This document shows, piece after piece, positions 40,899-51,174 of a stretch of 64,000 bases of DNA (the first letter of the stretch is position 1; every line of letters starts with the position of its first letter). Position numbers and translations under genes: made by a program. The DNA is taken from NCBI GenBank assembly GCA_964035795.1, contig OZ038320.1:22586589-22650588 (forward strand). The letters are read 5' to 3'. The notes beneath the pieces are model-generated. The model had not been told where the DNA came from and did no database searches. It was given only the letters and a program-made list of their open reading frames with translations. Origin of the DNA: Pterobdella sp. o SKG-2022. Its lineage: Eukaryota > Annelida > Clitellata > Hirudinida > Piscicolidae.

Positions 40899-40951
40899 CT
40901 TTTTGTAAATATTAGTTTAAATTTTTAGAGACATCGTATGTATTTTTTTCG

Positions 40952-41000
40952 CTAACGTTTTATGATAAGGCTAAACTTATCAAAAATTATAGCTTCCGAT
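40952..41000 (+). repeat. Copy of the dispersed palindromic motif
   Basis: Reads gctaacgttttatgataagg, ctaaacttatcaaaaattat, ag, then ctcaataaatgtatta. The last block also follows the copy at 63896, so homology extends beyond the palindrome. Confidence 0.6.
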
Positions 41001-41049
41001 TCTCAATAAATGTATTAAAAATTCCTCTTATTTGATGTTTTTCGTTACT

Positions 41050-41136
41050 AAATATTAGTTTATATTCATAATTGAATGATACACAAGTATTTTATGGACT
41101 TTTGTATCCTTCAATTATGAATATAAACTAATATTT
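41050..41136. repeat. Near-perfect 39-bp-arm hairpin
   Basis: Left arm 41050-41088 (starts aaatattagtttatattcat) and right arm 41098-41136 are inverted copies with two mismatches, separated by 9 bases. The outer flanks extend the symmetry: tgaagtaatcaaataaata near 40868 recurs inverted near 41158-41176. It lies inside the piggyBac element and looks like a palindromic insertion or a rearranged end. Confidence 0.85.
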
Positions 41137-41729
41137 GCAAAAAGATGTTTTTTATTATTTATTTGATTACTTCATTTATTATTTTAATATTCCGTTTTTC
41201 AAAATTGAAATTCCACTAGCTATAATGTGTTTTGTTTAAAACGCCCCTTTGCTAAAACTTGTGCCCATTGATCTTATATGAGATCAGCAACTTTTAATGC
41301 CTTTTATTCTATTGATTTTACATGTATCTCAAGTTTTAAAATTTTATAATATTAATTAAAGATAACTTTAAACTATTTCATTTTGTTCCAAAATAAAAAT
41401 AAATTATTATGCCATAATTGAATGTTTTTCAATAAACGTCCGTCAAAGTGAAATTTTTGACAATTTTAAGCTTAAATATCATAAAAGCAAAATCAAAAAT
41501 TCAAATGAAATAAAATTAATATAGAAGATATAATCCTAGTTGATAAAAAAAAATTAATTGGAATTTGATAAATCTTAACCAATAATTAGTAAAACTGGTA
41601 TATGTGAGTGATCTCATGAAATAAATGGGCACAAACGGGTTAATTTTATTGAATATAATTTGCATTCTAGGGTTTCACCGTTCCATTCTGAATTAACCCA
41701 TAAAAATCATTTAACTTTGTATTTTCGTC

Positions 41730-41893
41730 TGTCCGTATAGCTCAGTTGGAAGATGATTAGGATTAACTAAGTAAAGTGTCCGGGTTCGATCCCATTTTCG
41801 TCCGACAGTTAGCACTTGTTCCACAGTGTTTTTTCACTAAAATAAATTTATAACAAGTGCTTTGATATATACATAAAAAGCATTTTATAAAAA
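41730..41893 (+). repeat. tRNA-derived SINE copy
   Basis: A-box (TAGCTCAGTTGGAAGATG) and near-perfect B-box (GGGTTCGATCCC), then gtccgacagttagcact, tgttccacagtgttttttc, ctaaaataaatttataacaa, gtgctttgatata and aaaagcattttataa. It sits just outside the right end of the piggyBac element. Confidence 0.85.
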
Positions 41894-43419
41894 CCAAATT
41901 AAACTTTGTTTCACTTTGTTCACCATTATTTTCCACTCTATATTATAGACAAGGAAACAACGTTGGTATATTTTTTTATATCAATTTCAATATGAACCTC
42001 AACCCAAAAAACTTCTATAAATATATTAAAATTCTTCAGAAAAAATAAAAAAAACTATGAAGAGTCATTTTGGAAGGTATTTATTCATAGGTTGTTGTTG
42101 CTTAATTGATGATGCCTGAGAACAAACTTTTAGGAATAGAACCTGGAGTTTTGGAAGAAATAAATGTTGCAGAAAATAATTACCATTCATTCAAATAAAA
42201 ATAAATTTCAAGATTTTTAAACCTTGTAAAAAGAATCTTTTTTATTAATAGAAATAAGGTTTTTTGAATATCTAGAGCACGCTTTTCATAGAAAGTGGCC
42301 GAAGCAAAAGGTTCTTGTGTTGCTCATCATTCAGTTTTTATTTGTTTGGGAAGTTTCTAGATGAGTTTTTTGCAAAAGTTTAAATAGATTTGAATAAAAA
42401 GTTTTTATTTCAAAAAGATAAAAGTTTTAGATTGAAGTTGCAACATTAATAAAGTTAGTACTTTAGCTCACCAAATGATTGGTTTGAAGTTAAATCGGTT
42501 ATGATGTCCAAATGTTATTGAAGTGATAGTTGACCCTATAAGTTCAAAAATTAATCAATTATTCAATTTCAATAATTGAGTTATAAACAGATGAAACCCT
42601 ATGAATTGCTCAAAAGACTTGTTTTTCAAATTTTTTTCAAACATTTTCACATTGGCTACCATTCTCCAGTGATTAGGCAGGTTGTACCGAAATTAAACTT
42701 CAAACATCAACCCTAAGCTTTTAAATACTATCATGGACCTAGAGGAATATAAATAAATTGATGTTTTACCTTAATGATTTTAAGATATTTTCATTTCTTC
42801 AAAGTTGAAAAAGTTGTTTTTTTGCTATTTTATAAACTCGATTCTGGATTAAAGATGCAGTTTTCAAAGTTTTGGAGACAATTATTGAGGTTTGCTCAAA
42901 AGTGCGTTATTACAAACCTTGCCATTTTTTGAATTTTTATTTTGATTTTATACTTTGTTCTTACCAATGCTATATATAAACTAGACAATATGTTTTTCAC
43001 CAACAATGAATTAATTTATTTCTTATAGGAAGTATTAATGATGTTTGAAGGTATAAGAAAAACACGTGTTATAGATAATGAAAAAATAACTATTAATAAA
43101 TGATGAACATTTCCAGAAAATTGATGATGCTTCAAAACATTAATTAGTTTTGGAAATAGTGAGTATTAATCAAATTATATAATTAACAAGACGAAATCAT
43201 GCAATAGTTAATAACAAACAATTCATTTGGATTCTGTAACTTGATTTTTATACCCAAGAGAAGTTATTTGATAAAATTGAGATAGTCAGAAAAATAACCT
43301 AATTAAATTATAATGATCCTAAATCAAAATAGCCGTAATTTCTCTATTTCTAATTCTTTCGTTTTTTAAATCATCGTTCTTGATACTCAACAATAACAAC
43401 ATTCACCACTCAAGACAGC
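41894..43419. other. No gene or clear repeat seen
   Basis: A/T-rich DNA with only short open frames. I find no family resemblance in any frame. Confidence 0.5.
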
Positions 43420-43795
43420 CATAGAAGCATGGTCTGGGACGCAACAGTTGTCAACGCTTTCTCCAAGTCTCACATAATCGCCAGCTCCATCGAGTCGGGT
43501 TCCAGTGCGGTATCAGAGCTTGGTGGGCAATTTTCATTTTCAACCCGTTGCATTCGAGACAACAGGCTGCTGCGGTCCCTCAACCGGCAGCTTTGTTGAA
43601 AAGTTAGGTAGAAAACTTTTTGAGGCGACTGGGGACCCTTTGGAGGCAGTCTGGTTGCGCCAAAAGATCTTTCTGGCAATTGTCCGTGGCAATGCTACCA
43701 GCATTCTTTCCTGCCTCCGTTCTCCTTCCTCTTTCTCTTTTCTTAGTAGTTTTATTTTGAAGTTTATATTGTTATTTTTTGTTTTTAGTTAGTGT
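43420..43795 (+). pseudogene. LINE 3'-region fragment
   Basis: Two overlapping frames carry parts of the conserved tail downstream of the reverse transcriptase in many invertebrate non-LTR elements: VWDATVVNAFSKSHI, then after a frame break FQPVAFETTGCCGPSTGSFV, EKLGRKLFEATGDPLEAVWL, RQKIFLAIVRGNATSIL (the family's G-R-x-x-x-E-A-T-G-D-P-x-x-x-x-x-L-x-Q-R-I-x-x-A-I-x-R-G-N-A pattern). It is visibly richer in G+C than its flanks. It is a dead fragment with no catalytic part. Confidence 0.75.
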
Positions 43796-44689
43796 GTGAA
43801 TTTTTATGACAAATAAAACATCACAAATTTCTTAGACAGCCATGATAGAAAATAAGGAGAATTTTAAAAATATATATTCACAGTTAAATGCAATCATCAA
43901 TGTGATAAAACATTCAAAATGCTACTCACGGAAGAAAATACTTAAGAATATATCAGCTGCATGATGCAATTGAAGATGGCTATAATCCAACAGTAAATGA
44001 AAATTAACTACCATACCAGGAGAAAGATGTCAATATGACAAAACACTAACGATATCATAAGATGATGATGATATAATTGGTCAATGAAGTCAAGAATTGC
44101 GTCATTCCCACTTTCATCAGACCAAAATTTAAAATTTAACACATTTACACCAATCTAACCTAGATATCAATATACATATATAGATCGATGTACATTTCAA
44201 CAAAAGCGTAAACACAAAAAAACACACATACTGTTACGTAAAGACAAAATACATAGTACATTAAGATTATCTCATAATGGTTATGGACAACCGCATTTAG
44301 GAAGTAACGTTAAATATAAACTTACCGGAATATTTAAATAACAATATATAAAAAACAATAAAAAATTATTACACTTTCATGCCACTATTCGTAAAATTTC
44401 GAAGTAGCATTTTAAAATACCATCTTTTTGGCCTTTTCCTGTCTGTCTCCATAGCTTGATTTTGGAGAAATTTCTTTCAAAAGATTGTAGCTTTGTGACA
44501 CGTCATCATTTTCTTTTCATATGAGAAAAAACTTTCGATTGTGGTTTGACGAAGTTGGTAGAGAAGCATTCTGGAAGATAATTATGATCACTGAAGAACT
44601 TATATAAACATATAGCATTTTTTTGTTTGAAGTGCTTGCTATAAACTTAAATTTAATCACTTTAGCTAATTAGTTTAAGGTTTTACTAA

Positions 44690-44995
44690 CTGTAAAGAGG
44701 AAATGAGGATAGATAGATCATACGCTACGCAAGCCTGCAGCCAATATCACTAGACAGACCCTAGACTGGAACCCACAAGAGGAGAGAAAAGTTGGCCGCT
44801 TAAGCAGACCTGGCGGAAAAGCATCGAGGCAGAGACGAAGGTTACCGGAATGACGTGGGCCGAGCTGAAGAGAACCAGCCAGAACCGAGTACGTTGGAGG
44901 AGTGTTTTGCAGCCTTATGCTCCCAAAGATGTAAAAGGAGAAACTGAGCTAAGCTTTACTAGCTGGGCTTCATGGATGAACTAACTGAACATACC
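44690..44995 (+). pseudogene. LINE 3'-end fragment (different family)
   Basis: Across two frames: ITRQTLDWNPQEERK, then WRKSIEAETKVTGMTWAELK, RTSQNRVRWRSVLQPYAPKD. This is the typical extreme C-terminus of RTE-like and related endonuclease/reverse-transcriptase elements (W-N-P-x-G-x-R..W-R-x-x-x-E..T-W-x-E-L..A-x-x-R-x-x-W-R). It is frameshifted, 5'-truncated and G+C-richer than its surroundings. Confidence 0.75.
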
Positions 44996-45208
44996 TTTTG
45001 GTATACACTACCGGTTTAAAAACGTCTCTGTTAACTGTTTAAAAAATCAAGCTTTTGAAAGTTTTCTTAATTATCCAAAAATCTATCTTTATTCTTTTAA
45101 GACCATAATAACTAGTTCTTTATTAAAAATTTCATTACTAAAACTTTCCTTGTCCAAGTTTTGTAACATTTTTGTTGTGAAGTCTGTAAGGTAACATTCT
45201 AAGATCGG

Positions 45209-45439
45209 ATGGAAACTTGCGAGCCAAAAAAAACAATGGAGATATATTTCAAAAATGTTGAAACGAAATACTTTGGCTTCAAAGAAAGAAATCGTATAAT
45301 TTTAACAACTGTCTCATCAGAAGACCTTAAAAGAGTTGAAACATCTGTTATACGTGAAAACCTCAAAACACCACCAAAGCTATCAACCATGGATGATTTA
45401 ACTAAAGTTCGCAAGAAAGCAGAAGACAGAATAAATTAA
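45209..45439 (+). CDS. Unassigned small ORF (76 residues)
   Basis: An ATG-initiated frame with a balanced, charged composition (starts METCEPKKTMEIYFKNVETK, ends LTKVRKKAEDRIN). It looks more like coding sequence than its A/T-rich neighbours, but I recognise no domain. It could be an exon of an unrecognised gene or a transposon remnant, since it lies just after LINE fragments. Confidence 0.25.
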   Translation: METCEPKKTMEIYFKNVETKYFGFKERNRIILTTVSSEDLKRVETSVIRENLKTPPKLSTMDDLTKVRKKAEDRIN

Positions 45440-46462
45440 AACCTCGTTGAAACAATTAACCTCAACTATTCCTTTCAACAATAATCCGTGCTTTTCGTTT
45501 TGACTGTTACTTGACAATATATTCCTTATTTTAAATTTTACTTTGATAGGTGTGATGATATCTTTGATAGATTAGTCGTATGTTTTTAATAATAATACTT
45601 AGATAAACTATTCGTAGTCTTTGTTTGGCAATTCTCACCTTATTGTTTTTCTTACATCCAATCACCATGATAAGGTATGTGGAAGTTGCGAGCAGAAGTG
45701 ATCTTATCGACCATCCACAAGTAGGGTATGAGGGTGACGAGCAACGTCGATGTTGACTCACGACCTATTACGTCAAAATGCCATAAACTAACTTTTCTAA
45801 AACGGCATTTTGTGCAGTCTTTGACCATAAGGATAGCGATGAACACAACTAGACTTTTGTTGACGTAAAATAGCCGAAATCAATATAACAGAAACAAACA
45901 CTAAGGTTTTATTAAAAAATTTACACTAAGCTTTTTGTAATATCTTACATTATCAATTGAGACTTGACTTTTATCAACCTTATAACCATATTTATGCACC
46001 CCGTTTAAAAATAAGCAATATTTTTCAAGTTTTTTATAATCCAGACCTTTTGATTTTATTGATAAAGTATTCATGAATATTTTTTTTAAATACAAAAAAT
46101 ATAAAAAGTCATGAGATAAGACACTTTGAATGTGTGATTTTTAAAAACTCAGTCTATATAAATGATATGAAACGATTGTAAAAAAACGAGTATAAGTTTT
46201 AATGGCCAAATGAAACAAGAATAAATGCACATAATATTTTACAATTATATCAAAAAATTTTAAAATATGATTTTAATTCGGCACGATATTACAAAAAAGG
46301 CAAAAATATATGTATATTTATAAGATGCTTCAACGTGGGAACTAGACTTTTCTCAAACAAATCAAAATGATTTGTGTAGCTGGAGAAGGAAAAGTCCCAT
46401 ACAAAAAATTTGATATGAATTCAAGCCGTATAAAAAATCAAATGCCCAAGGTGATAAATCAT

Positions 46463-48376
46463 TCAAAATTTAGTTTTAATGATGTCGTTAATTATATTGA
46501 GATCAGTCTCAACAGAGCTTTCCATGCCGACGTTACCAACCACATCATTGTTGAAGTAGTTGTTAGTGTTGAAATAATTGATTGAATTATTTTGGTAGTT
46601 CGTGTGGTTGTGAGGTGCATTAAACATGCCCATAGCTTGAGTATAATTATGATAAATCGACGAGAAAGAATTGAAATAATCGCCACTACTAGCAGTATTA
46701 AAATCTGGAGTTGTATTCATCTTTGAATTATCATTATCATTGTAATTGGTGGGTTTTTGGAACAATGATGATTTGAATGAATAATCTTCATTAAAATTGA
46801 ATCTTCCCGTCATATCAATGTTATTTTGTTGGTGGTACATGTTATATGGCTGATTATAAACATTTAAATCACTACGAAAACTATTGTAACTTTGATTCAT
46901 ATTGTTGGCTGGTATGGAATTGTTATAAATCAAGTTGTCAGCATTGCTGTTACTCTTATCTTGATTGGAGTTGCCCAATAAATGATAATTGTTAGCAAGA
47001 TGTTGAGTGCAAGTGACTGAAGCATTAGCAGCAGGAGCAAATGATGTGTTTAAATATGAAGCTTGAATGGAATTTTCTATGTAGTTTTTAACTTGTTTTA
47101 ATTTTTCATTGTCATTATCTTTGAGAGAGCATTCAGTAGAACTCTGTTTAGAAACTTCTTCAAAATTATTAGATTTTAATGATTTAACATCATTGATTTC
47201 TTCACAATCTTTTTTATCTTTATTTTCTTCCTCATTAATTTTTTCACCTGAGGGCCATGGGAATGGAAGATTTTCCTCTACATTTGATCCAATTTCATCA
47301 ATACTACTACTTGTTGTGATATTCTCATCAAGAAAATTTAATTGGTTTTCCTTTTGATTGAATAATTCAAAAATAGCAGTTATATCATCTTCAGTTGTTG
47401 GGTCATTGGCTGCTAATGAAACTTGTGTTTGTTCAGCTGATAACTGGTTCATATTGTTTGGTGCAATATTATTAGAAAATGAATTGAAAGAATTATTTAC
47501 AATATTAAAATTATTTGGTTGGTTGTATGAAAAATCTGCGAATGTGTGAAGTTGAGGATTATAATCATTATTGTGATAATCATTATTGAACTGGTTATAT
47601 GCTAAATTCTCTGTATCATTGAATTTTGGTTGGAAATGTTGATTTGATAATTGTCTTTGAAAATTATTGAACTCTGTGTTATACTGTTGAAGTTGATTGT
47701 CAATCGATAAAGTATTTTGAGAGCTCTTTTGAGAAGTTTGAGCCTGAGAAGAACTATGTATATTTTTAGCATAGTTAAATAAATTTTTTGATGAAATCAG
47801 CTGGTCATTAAAAACTGTATTTGATTTTTTTTTAACAGATCCACTGATTTCTATGCTTTTAGGAATAAGTTTTGTTGAGGAATTAGTTATGTTGATGTCA
47901 TTTTCAACCTCTGGAAGCCTTATTTTAGTGTTATTCATTGATGTGAAGTCTTGACTTTTTTTCTTAGTTTTCTATTAAAAATATTACAATATATAAATTG
48001 TTAATTTTATTAAGTGAAAAGCTCATAATATACCTTATTATAAGAAAGATTTGATGAAAGTATGTTATGCTTGCCAGTAAAAGACTTTTTGCACTGCAAA
48101 TCTACCCATCTTTTAAATAATTGTTTGGTTTCTTCTTTGCATAATTTTATTTCTTCTTGCCAAAGAGGCATATAAGATCTGGAAGTTAAGGTGTTATCAA
48201 AAATTTTTGGCAAAAATTACATTTTTGTTCTAAAATAAAAAAAAGCATGAAAATGAAACCTAAAACAAAACTTTAACAGATTATTACCTGAGTTGTTCAT
48301 CGTGTCTAGCCTTGTAAGCTTCAATGCGGCGCTTAAATCTACTTTCACAAGAATTATATTGACTAACTTCAATCAT
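46463..48376 (-). CDS. Mastermind-like transcriptional co-activator (divergent)
   Basis: Three exons on the minus strand: 48288-48376, 48034-48178, 46463-47971, all GT/AG with consistent phase, giving about 580 residues. Mastermind binds the Notch intracellular domain-CSL complex in the nucleus through an N-terminal kinked helix. Residues about 9-70 align without gaps, from memory, to that helix of human MAML1: SRFKRRIEAYKARHDEQLRS against E-R-L-R-R-R-I-E-L-C-R-R-H-H, a tyrosine at the same place, then KEETKQLFKRWVDLQCKKS and GKH. The remaining 500 residues are Asn/Ser/Gln-rich and low in order, as in other Mastermind proteins, with a few acidic patches (DDITAIFELFNQKEN). The start codon at 48376 is 318 bp from the divergent start of the next gene. 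Assignment rests on the N-terminal match; a different coiled-coil protein remains possible. Confidence 0.7.
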
Positions 48377-48693
48377 TATAAATTTTTAAAATTTTGTGAT
48401 AAAGAAAAAAGATTTAATTTAATTTAGTAGGAAGTCGCGCAAAGCTGTCTTCTAGACGGGGAAGCTGGTGACAATTTTTTAGCATATCTAATTTCCACTA
48501 ATTTTTTGTTCCTTTTATACTTTCGTAAATTTTTGATAAACAAAAACAAGTATTATAACGCCATTAATATTTTAAAACGATAACTTGATTAAGAAATTTC
48601 ATATTTAACGTTAATTTAAACTAACGATTCATATCTAATAACAAAAATCGTTCTTATAAGACATAAAAATTAATTTAATATAGAAAACAAAAT
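48377..48693. promoter_or_regulatory. Shared promoter region between divergent genes
   Basis: 317 bp separates the start codons of the minus-strand Mastermind-like gene and the plus-strand gene at 48694. It must contain both 5' UTRs and probably a bidirectional promoter. A short stretch with more G+C (about 48431-48475) stands out; no TATA box is assigned. Confidence 0.5.
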
Positions 48694-51016
48694 ATGGATG
48701 CAGGAGATAGAGGTATTCAAATAAAAACGTATTAACTTTCTATTGGACTTGAAATTGAATTTTTGAAATATAAATTTTCACTAGTAATACTTTATGGAAG
48801 AAAAGATTTGACTGGTACTCATTTGTCAGGAAACAATTTTTTCAGTGAGTTTGATATTTTTCGACCAATTTTTTTACCACATCTCGTTAAAAAATTTATA
48901 CGAAACATGAACTTTATACTTTTTATCAAGATTATGATGGAAATGTCAATGAAGAGTATTTTCCGAATCCGATTGGAAAAAAATTGAAAAAACCAAACAG
49001 CTTTGAGCGTGTTGTGGCCAAACTCGATGTTTGTGTTCTGAGTCTTATGACTTTTGCACTTTTATTATTGCCAGTTTATGTATAAATATTATTATTCATA
49101 ATCATAAAACTTCGTAATCATTTATAATTTCAAATTTTCGGCTTATCTTCAATGTCATGGTCTATATTCTTTTAAAGATTTTGTCATTTTTTCACAGTTT
49201 GATTAAGTAATAAGTAAATAACTTAGAAAGCGCCTCTTACGCATCGTTTAGAGACGCTCTACTATAAACTGCTTGAGAAAAAATATTTTGAGGTTTTCAA
49301 ATGAAATAGAATAAGTAGAAGAAGAAGATTTGAGGTTAGGAGATAGAGAGTTCCAGATAAAAAGACCACAGAAAGAAATAGCAGATTTGGAATAGGAATA
49401 AAAGGGAGAGGTCATGAAGGGTGGAGGATTGCAGGCCAGGTCGTTCAGGAGGTAGTAGGAGGTTAAAAAAATAGTAAGTTAAATAAGAGAAAGGTGAATA
49501 GTAATGATGAACTAGTTAAAAGCATTATAGTTTTGACTTGAAGCCGAAATTTTTGCATTTTTTTTATATACTAATTAAATATAATATATTAATGTCATTT
49601 GAATTAGTTAGGTTTTAACTTTTTTTAATCATTTTTTTCTGAAAAATTTCATGTCAAACTTGAAAAAACTTACAGAAAGAACCAAGCCGACATACTCATT
49701 GTAGACCAGATAGTTCGCAAAGCACGTTTACAGAAAACGAAAATCAAAATCGTTCCATATCTAACGGAAAGGATTATTATCAAAGCTTGAGACCTATGAG
49801 AAGATTTAACAATACTTTATCTGATTATAGAAGCATTTTTGGAACTTTGAAAAGACCAGAATCAACCCTAGTTAATGATGAAGAAATTAGTTATAAGCCT
49901 TCAATTAAAGAAAGAAGTAACTTTGAAAAAGTAAATAGAAATGAAATAGTTAAAGGTAAGCAAAAAGTTGAAAAGGATCCAAAAAGCCGACTTCAACTAG
50001 TTGCACCGTCATGCTCGCCACGTTTGGAATATGGAAAAGATAGGGACTACATACAAAGCAAAATCATAAATAAAAATTCTTTGCCAAAATCGATAAAAAT
50101 AAATTCATATAATGTATCAAATAGAAACAAAGATAGAAGTGTCAAGCAAAACCAACTTGCTAAAAACAATGCTGATATGAACGATTCTTTGATGAGTGAA
50201 ACTATCAACACAGAAGAATTTTCTCCTAGAACTCAAAGCATGTCTTTTCAGTCTTTACCTGATGAAACCATCACCAAAAAAATTGGCACTTTTGATAGAA
50301 ATTTGACTCCACACGTTAAAAAACTTTCCCATATAAAAGGCTTATGTAGTTCAAGACTGACTGAAGAAAGTGTCGATAACAATTATAAATTACAAGCCAG
50401 TTTAAATGCTCAGTTCCAAACAAACCATAAAAATCATGAAACTTTTCCGTCAAAAAAACTGAAAAAGCCGATTTTTATGAAAAACATGATGGTAAATTCA
50501 GCATGTAGTCCAATAAAAAGCATTAAAAGTGAAAAGAGTGAAAAAAATTTTTTGAAACCTGTATTGAGCTACCACGATGAATACAATCTCACTGCAAAAA
50601 AAAACTCTCCAAATGGTTCTATGAAATCACGCACTGAAAGTGCCACAAGTGGTCCAAACCCCAAAAAAGATCTTCTTGATGAAATCGATGAAATCCTCCA
50701 TGAAGAATCTCAAAAATATGTAGACTTTTACAAGCCATTTGAATCTCGAAATGTTCTTCTGAAGGCGCCGTCGAACCAAAGTATGGCTGCCTTGAAAAGC
50801 ACTGCTAAATGGGTGTATTCAAACAATAATCTTTTGACAACTTTTCCAGAACAGCACAATAATTATGAAAATGACCATTTGAATAAAAGCGGTGAAAATA
50901 TGGTCAAAGCTATTGATGAAAAAGTCGACGAAGTTGAACGATATATCCAAGAAACAACCGCAAAAATTGCCAATAATGAAATGGAAAAAATAAAAAATTT
51001 ACTCAAAAAATTATAA
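48694..51016 (+). CDS. Uncharacterised Ser/Asn/Lys-rich protein
   Basis: The long exon 49676-51016 is open and in phase from an acceptor (ttacag at 49670-49675) and encodes 446 residues. A probable first exon, 48694-48712 (MDAGDR, then donor gtattc), ends in phase 1. It would join directly only through the next AG (exon from 49680, giving GEPSRH); otherwise a small exon is missing, or translation starts at the ATG at 49787. The product is basic and largely disordered, with repeated SPK/SPR-like and KxSEKSEK motifs, and ends in a predicted coiled coil (DEKVDEVERYIQETTAKIAN, EKIKNLLKKL). No domain is recognised and I assign no function. Transcription diverges from the Mastermind-like gene. Confidence 0.7.
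48763..49084 (+). pseudogene. Frameshifted ORF remnant inside the first intron
   Basis: One frame (48763-48900) reads YGRKDLTGTHLSGNNFFSEF and DIFRPIFLPHLVKKF. A second frame (48891-49084) continues with HELYTFYQDYDGNVNEEYFP, NPIGKKLKKPNSFERVVAKL, and ends DVCVLSLMTFALLLLPVYV with a stop, a hydrophobic C-terminal segment. The two halves look like one protein split by a one-base frameshift near 48890-48900. No ATG starts the first half. I do not recognise the family; it could be a retrocopy or an unrelated chance frame. Confidence 0.35.
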
Positions 51017-51174
51017 GAACTTGACATTTTAGTGAAAATTATCGAATTAACTGAATTTACCTAAGGTGTTCTCAAAAAGTAGTTACATTTGTTTGGGCGT
51101 CAAATTTTAATATGACCTTTTATCCTACATAAAATTCATCCCTGAAATAAACTTGAAGTTTTTCAATTTTAGTA

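Larger units (their letters stand above)
37729..41643 (-). mobile_element. piggyBac-family DNA transposon, inactive, with nested insertion
   Basis: Both ends are defined: TTAA at 37729-37732, then CCCGTTTGTGCCCA (37733-37746); at the other end TGGGCACAAACGGG (41626-41639), then TTAA (41640-41643). The two 14-bp ends are perfect inverted repeats beginning CCC, and TTAA is the target duplication typical of piggyBac. Subterminal inverted repeats are also present: cttatatgagatc-type blocks plus aatgggcacaagt near 37862-37892 and 41250-41290. Inside, on the minus strand, are pieces of a piggyBac transposase. A 1.7-kb non-LTR retrotransposon interrupts it at 38118-39823. The element is about 3.9 kb in total. 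It is dead: the transposase is frameshifted and lacks its N-terminal half. Confidence 0.88.

Noticed and set aside
45531..45846. Overlapping minus-strand ORFs with Cys and Trp residues (CTKCRFRKVSLWHFDVIG)
   Set aside because: Considered as an integrase or transposase remnant, but no catalytic motif or family pattern could be matched.
47109..47549. Plus-strand ORFs opposite the Mastermind-like gene
   Set aside because: They are shadows of the Asn/Ser-rich minus-strand exon.
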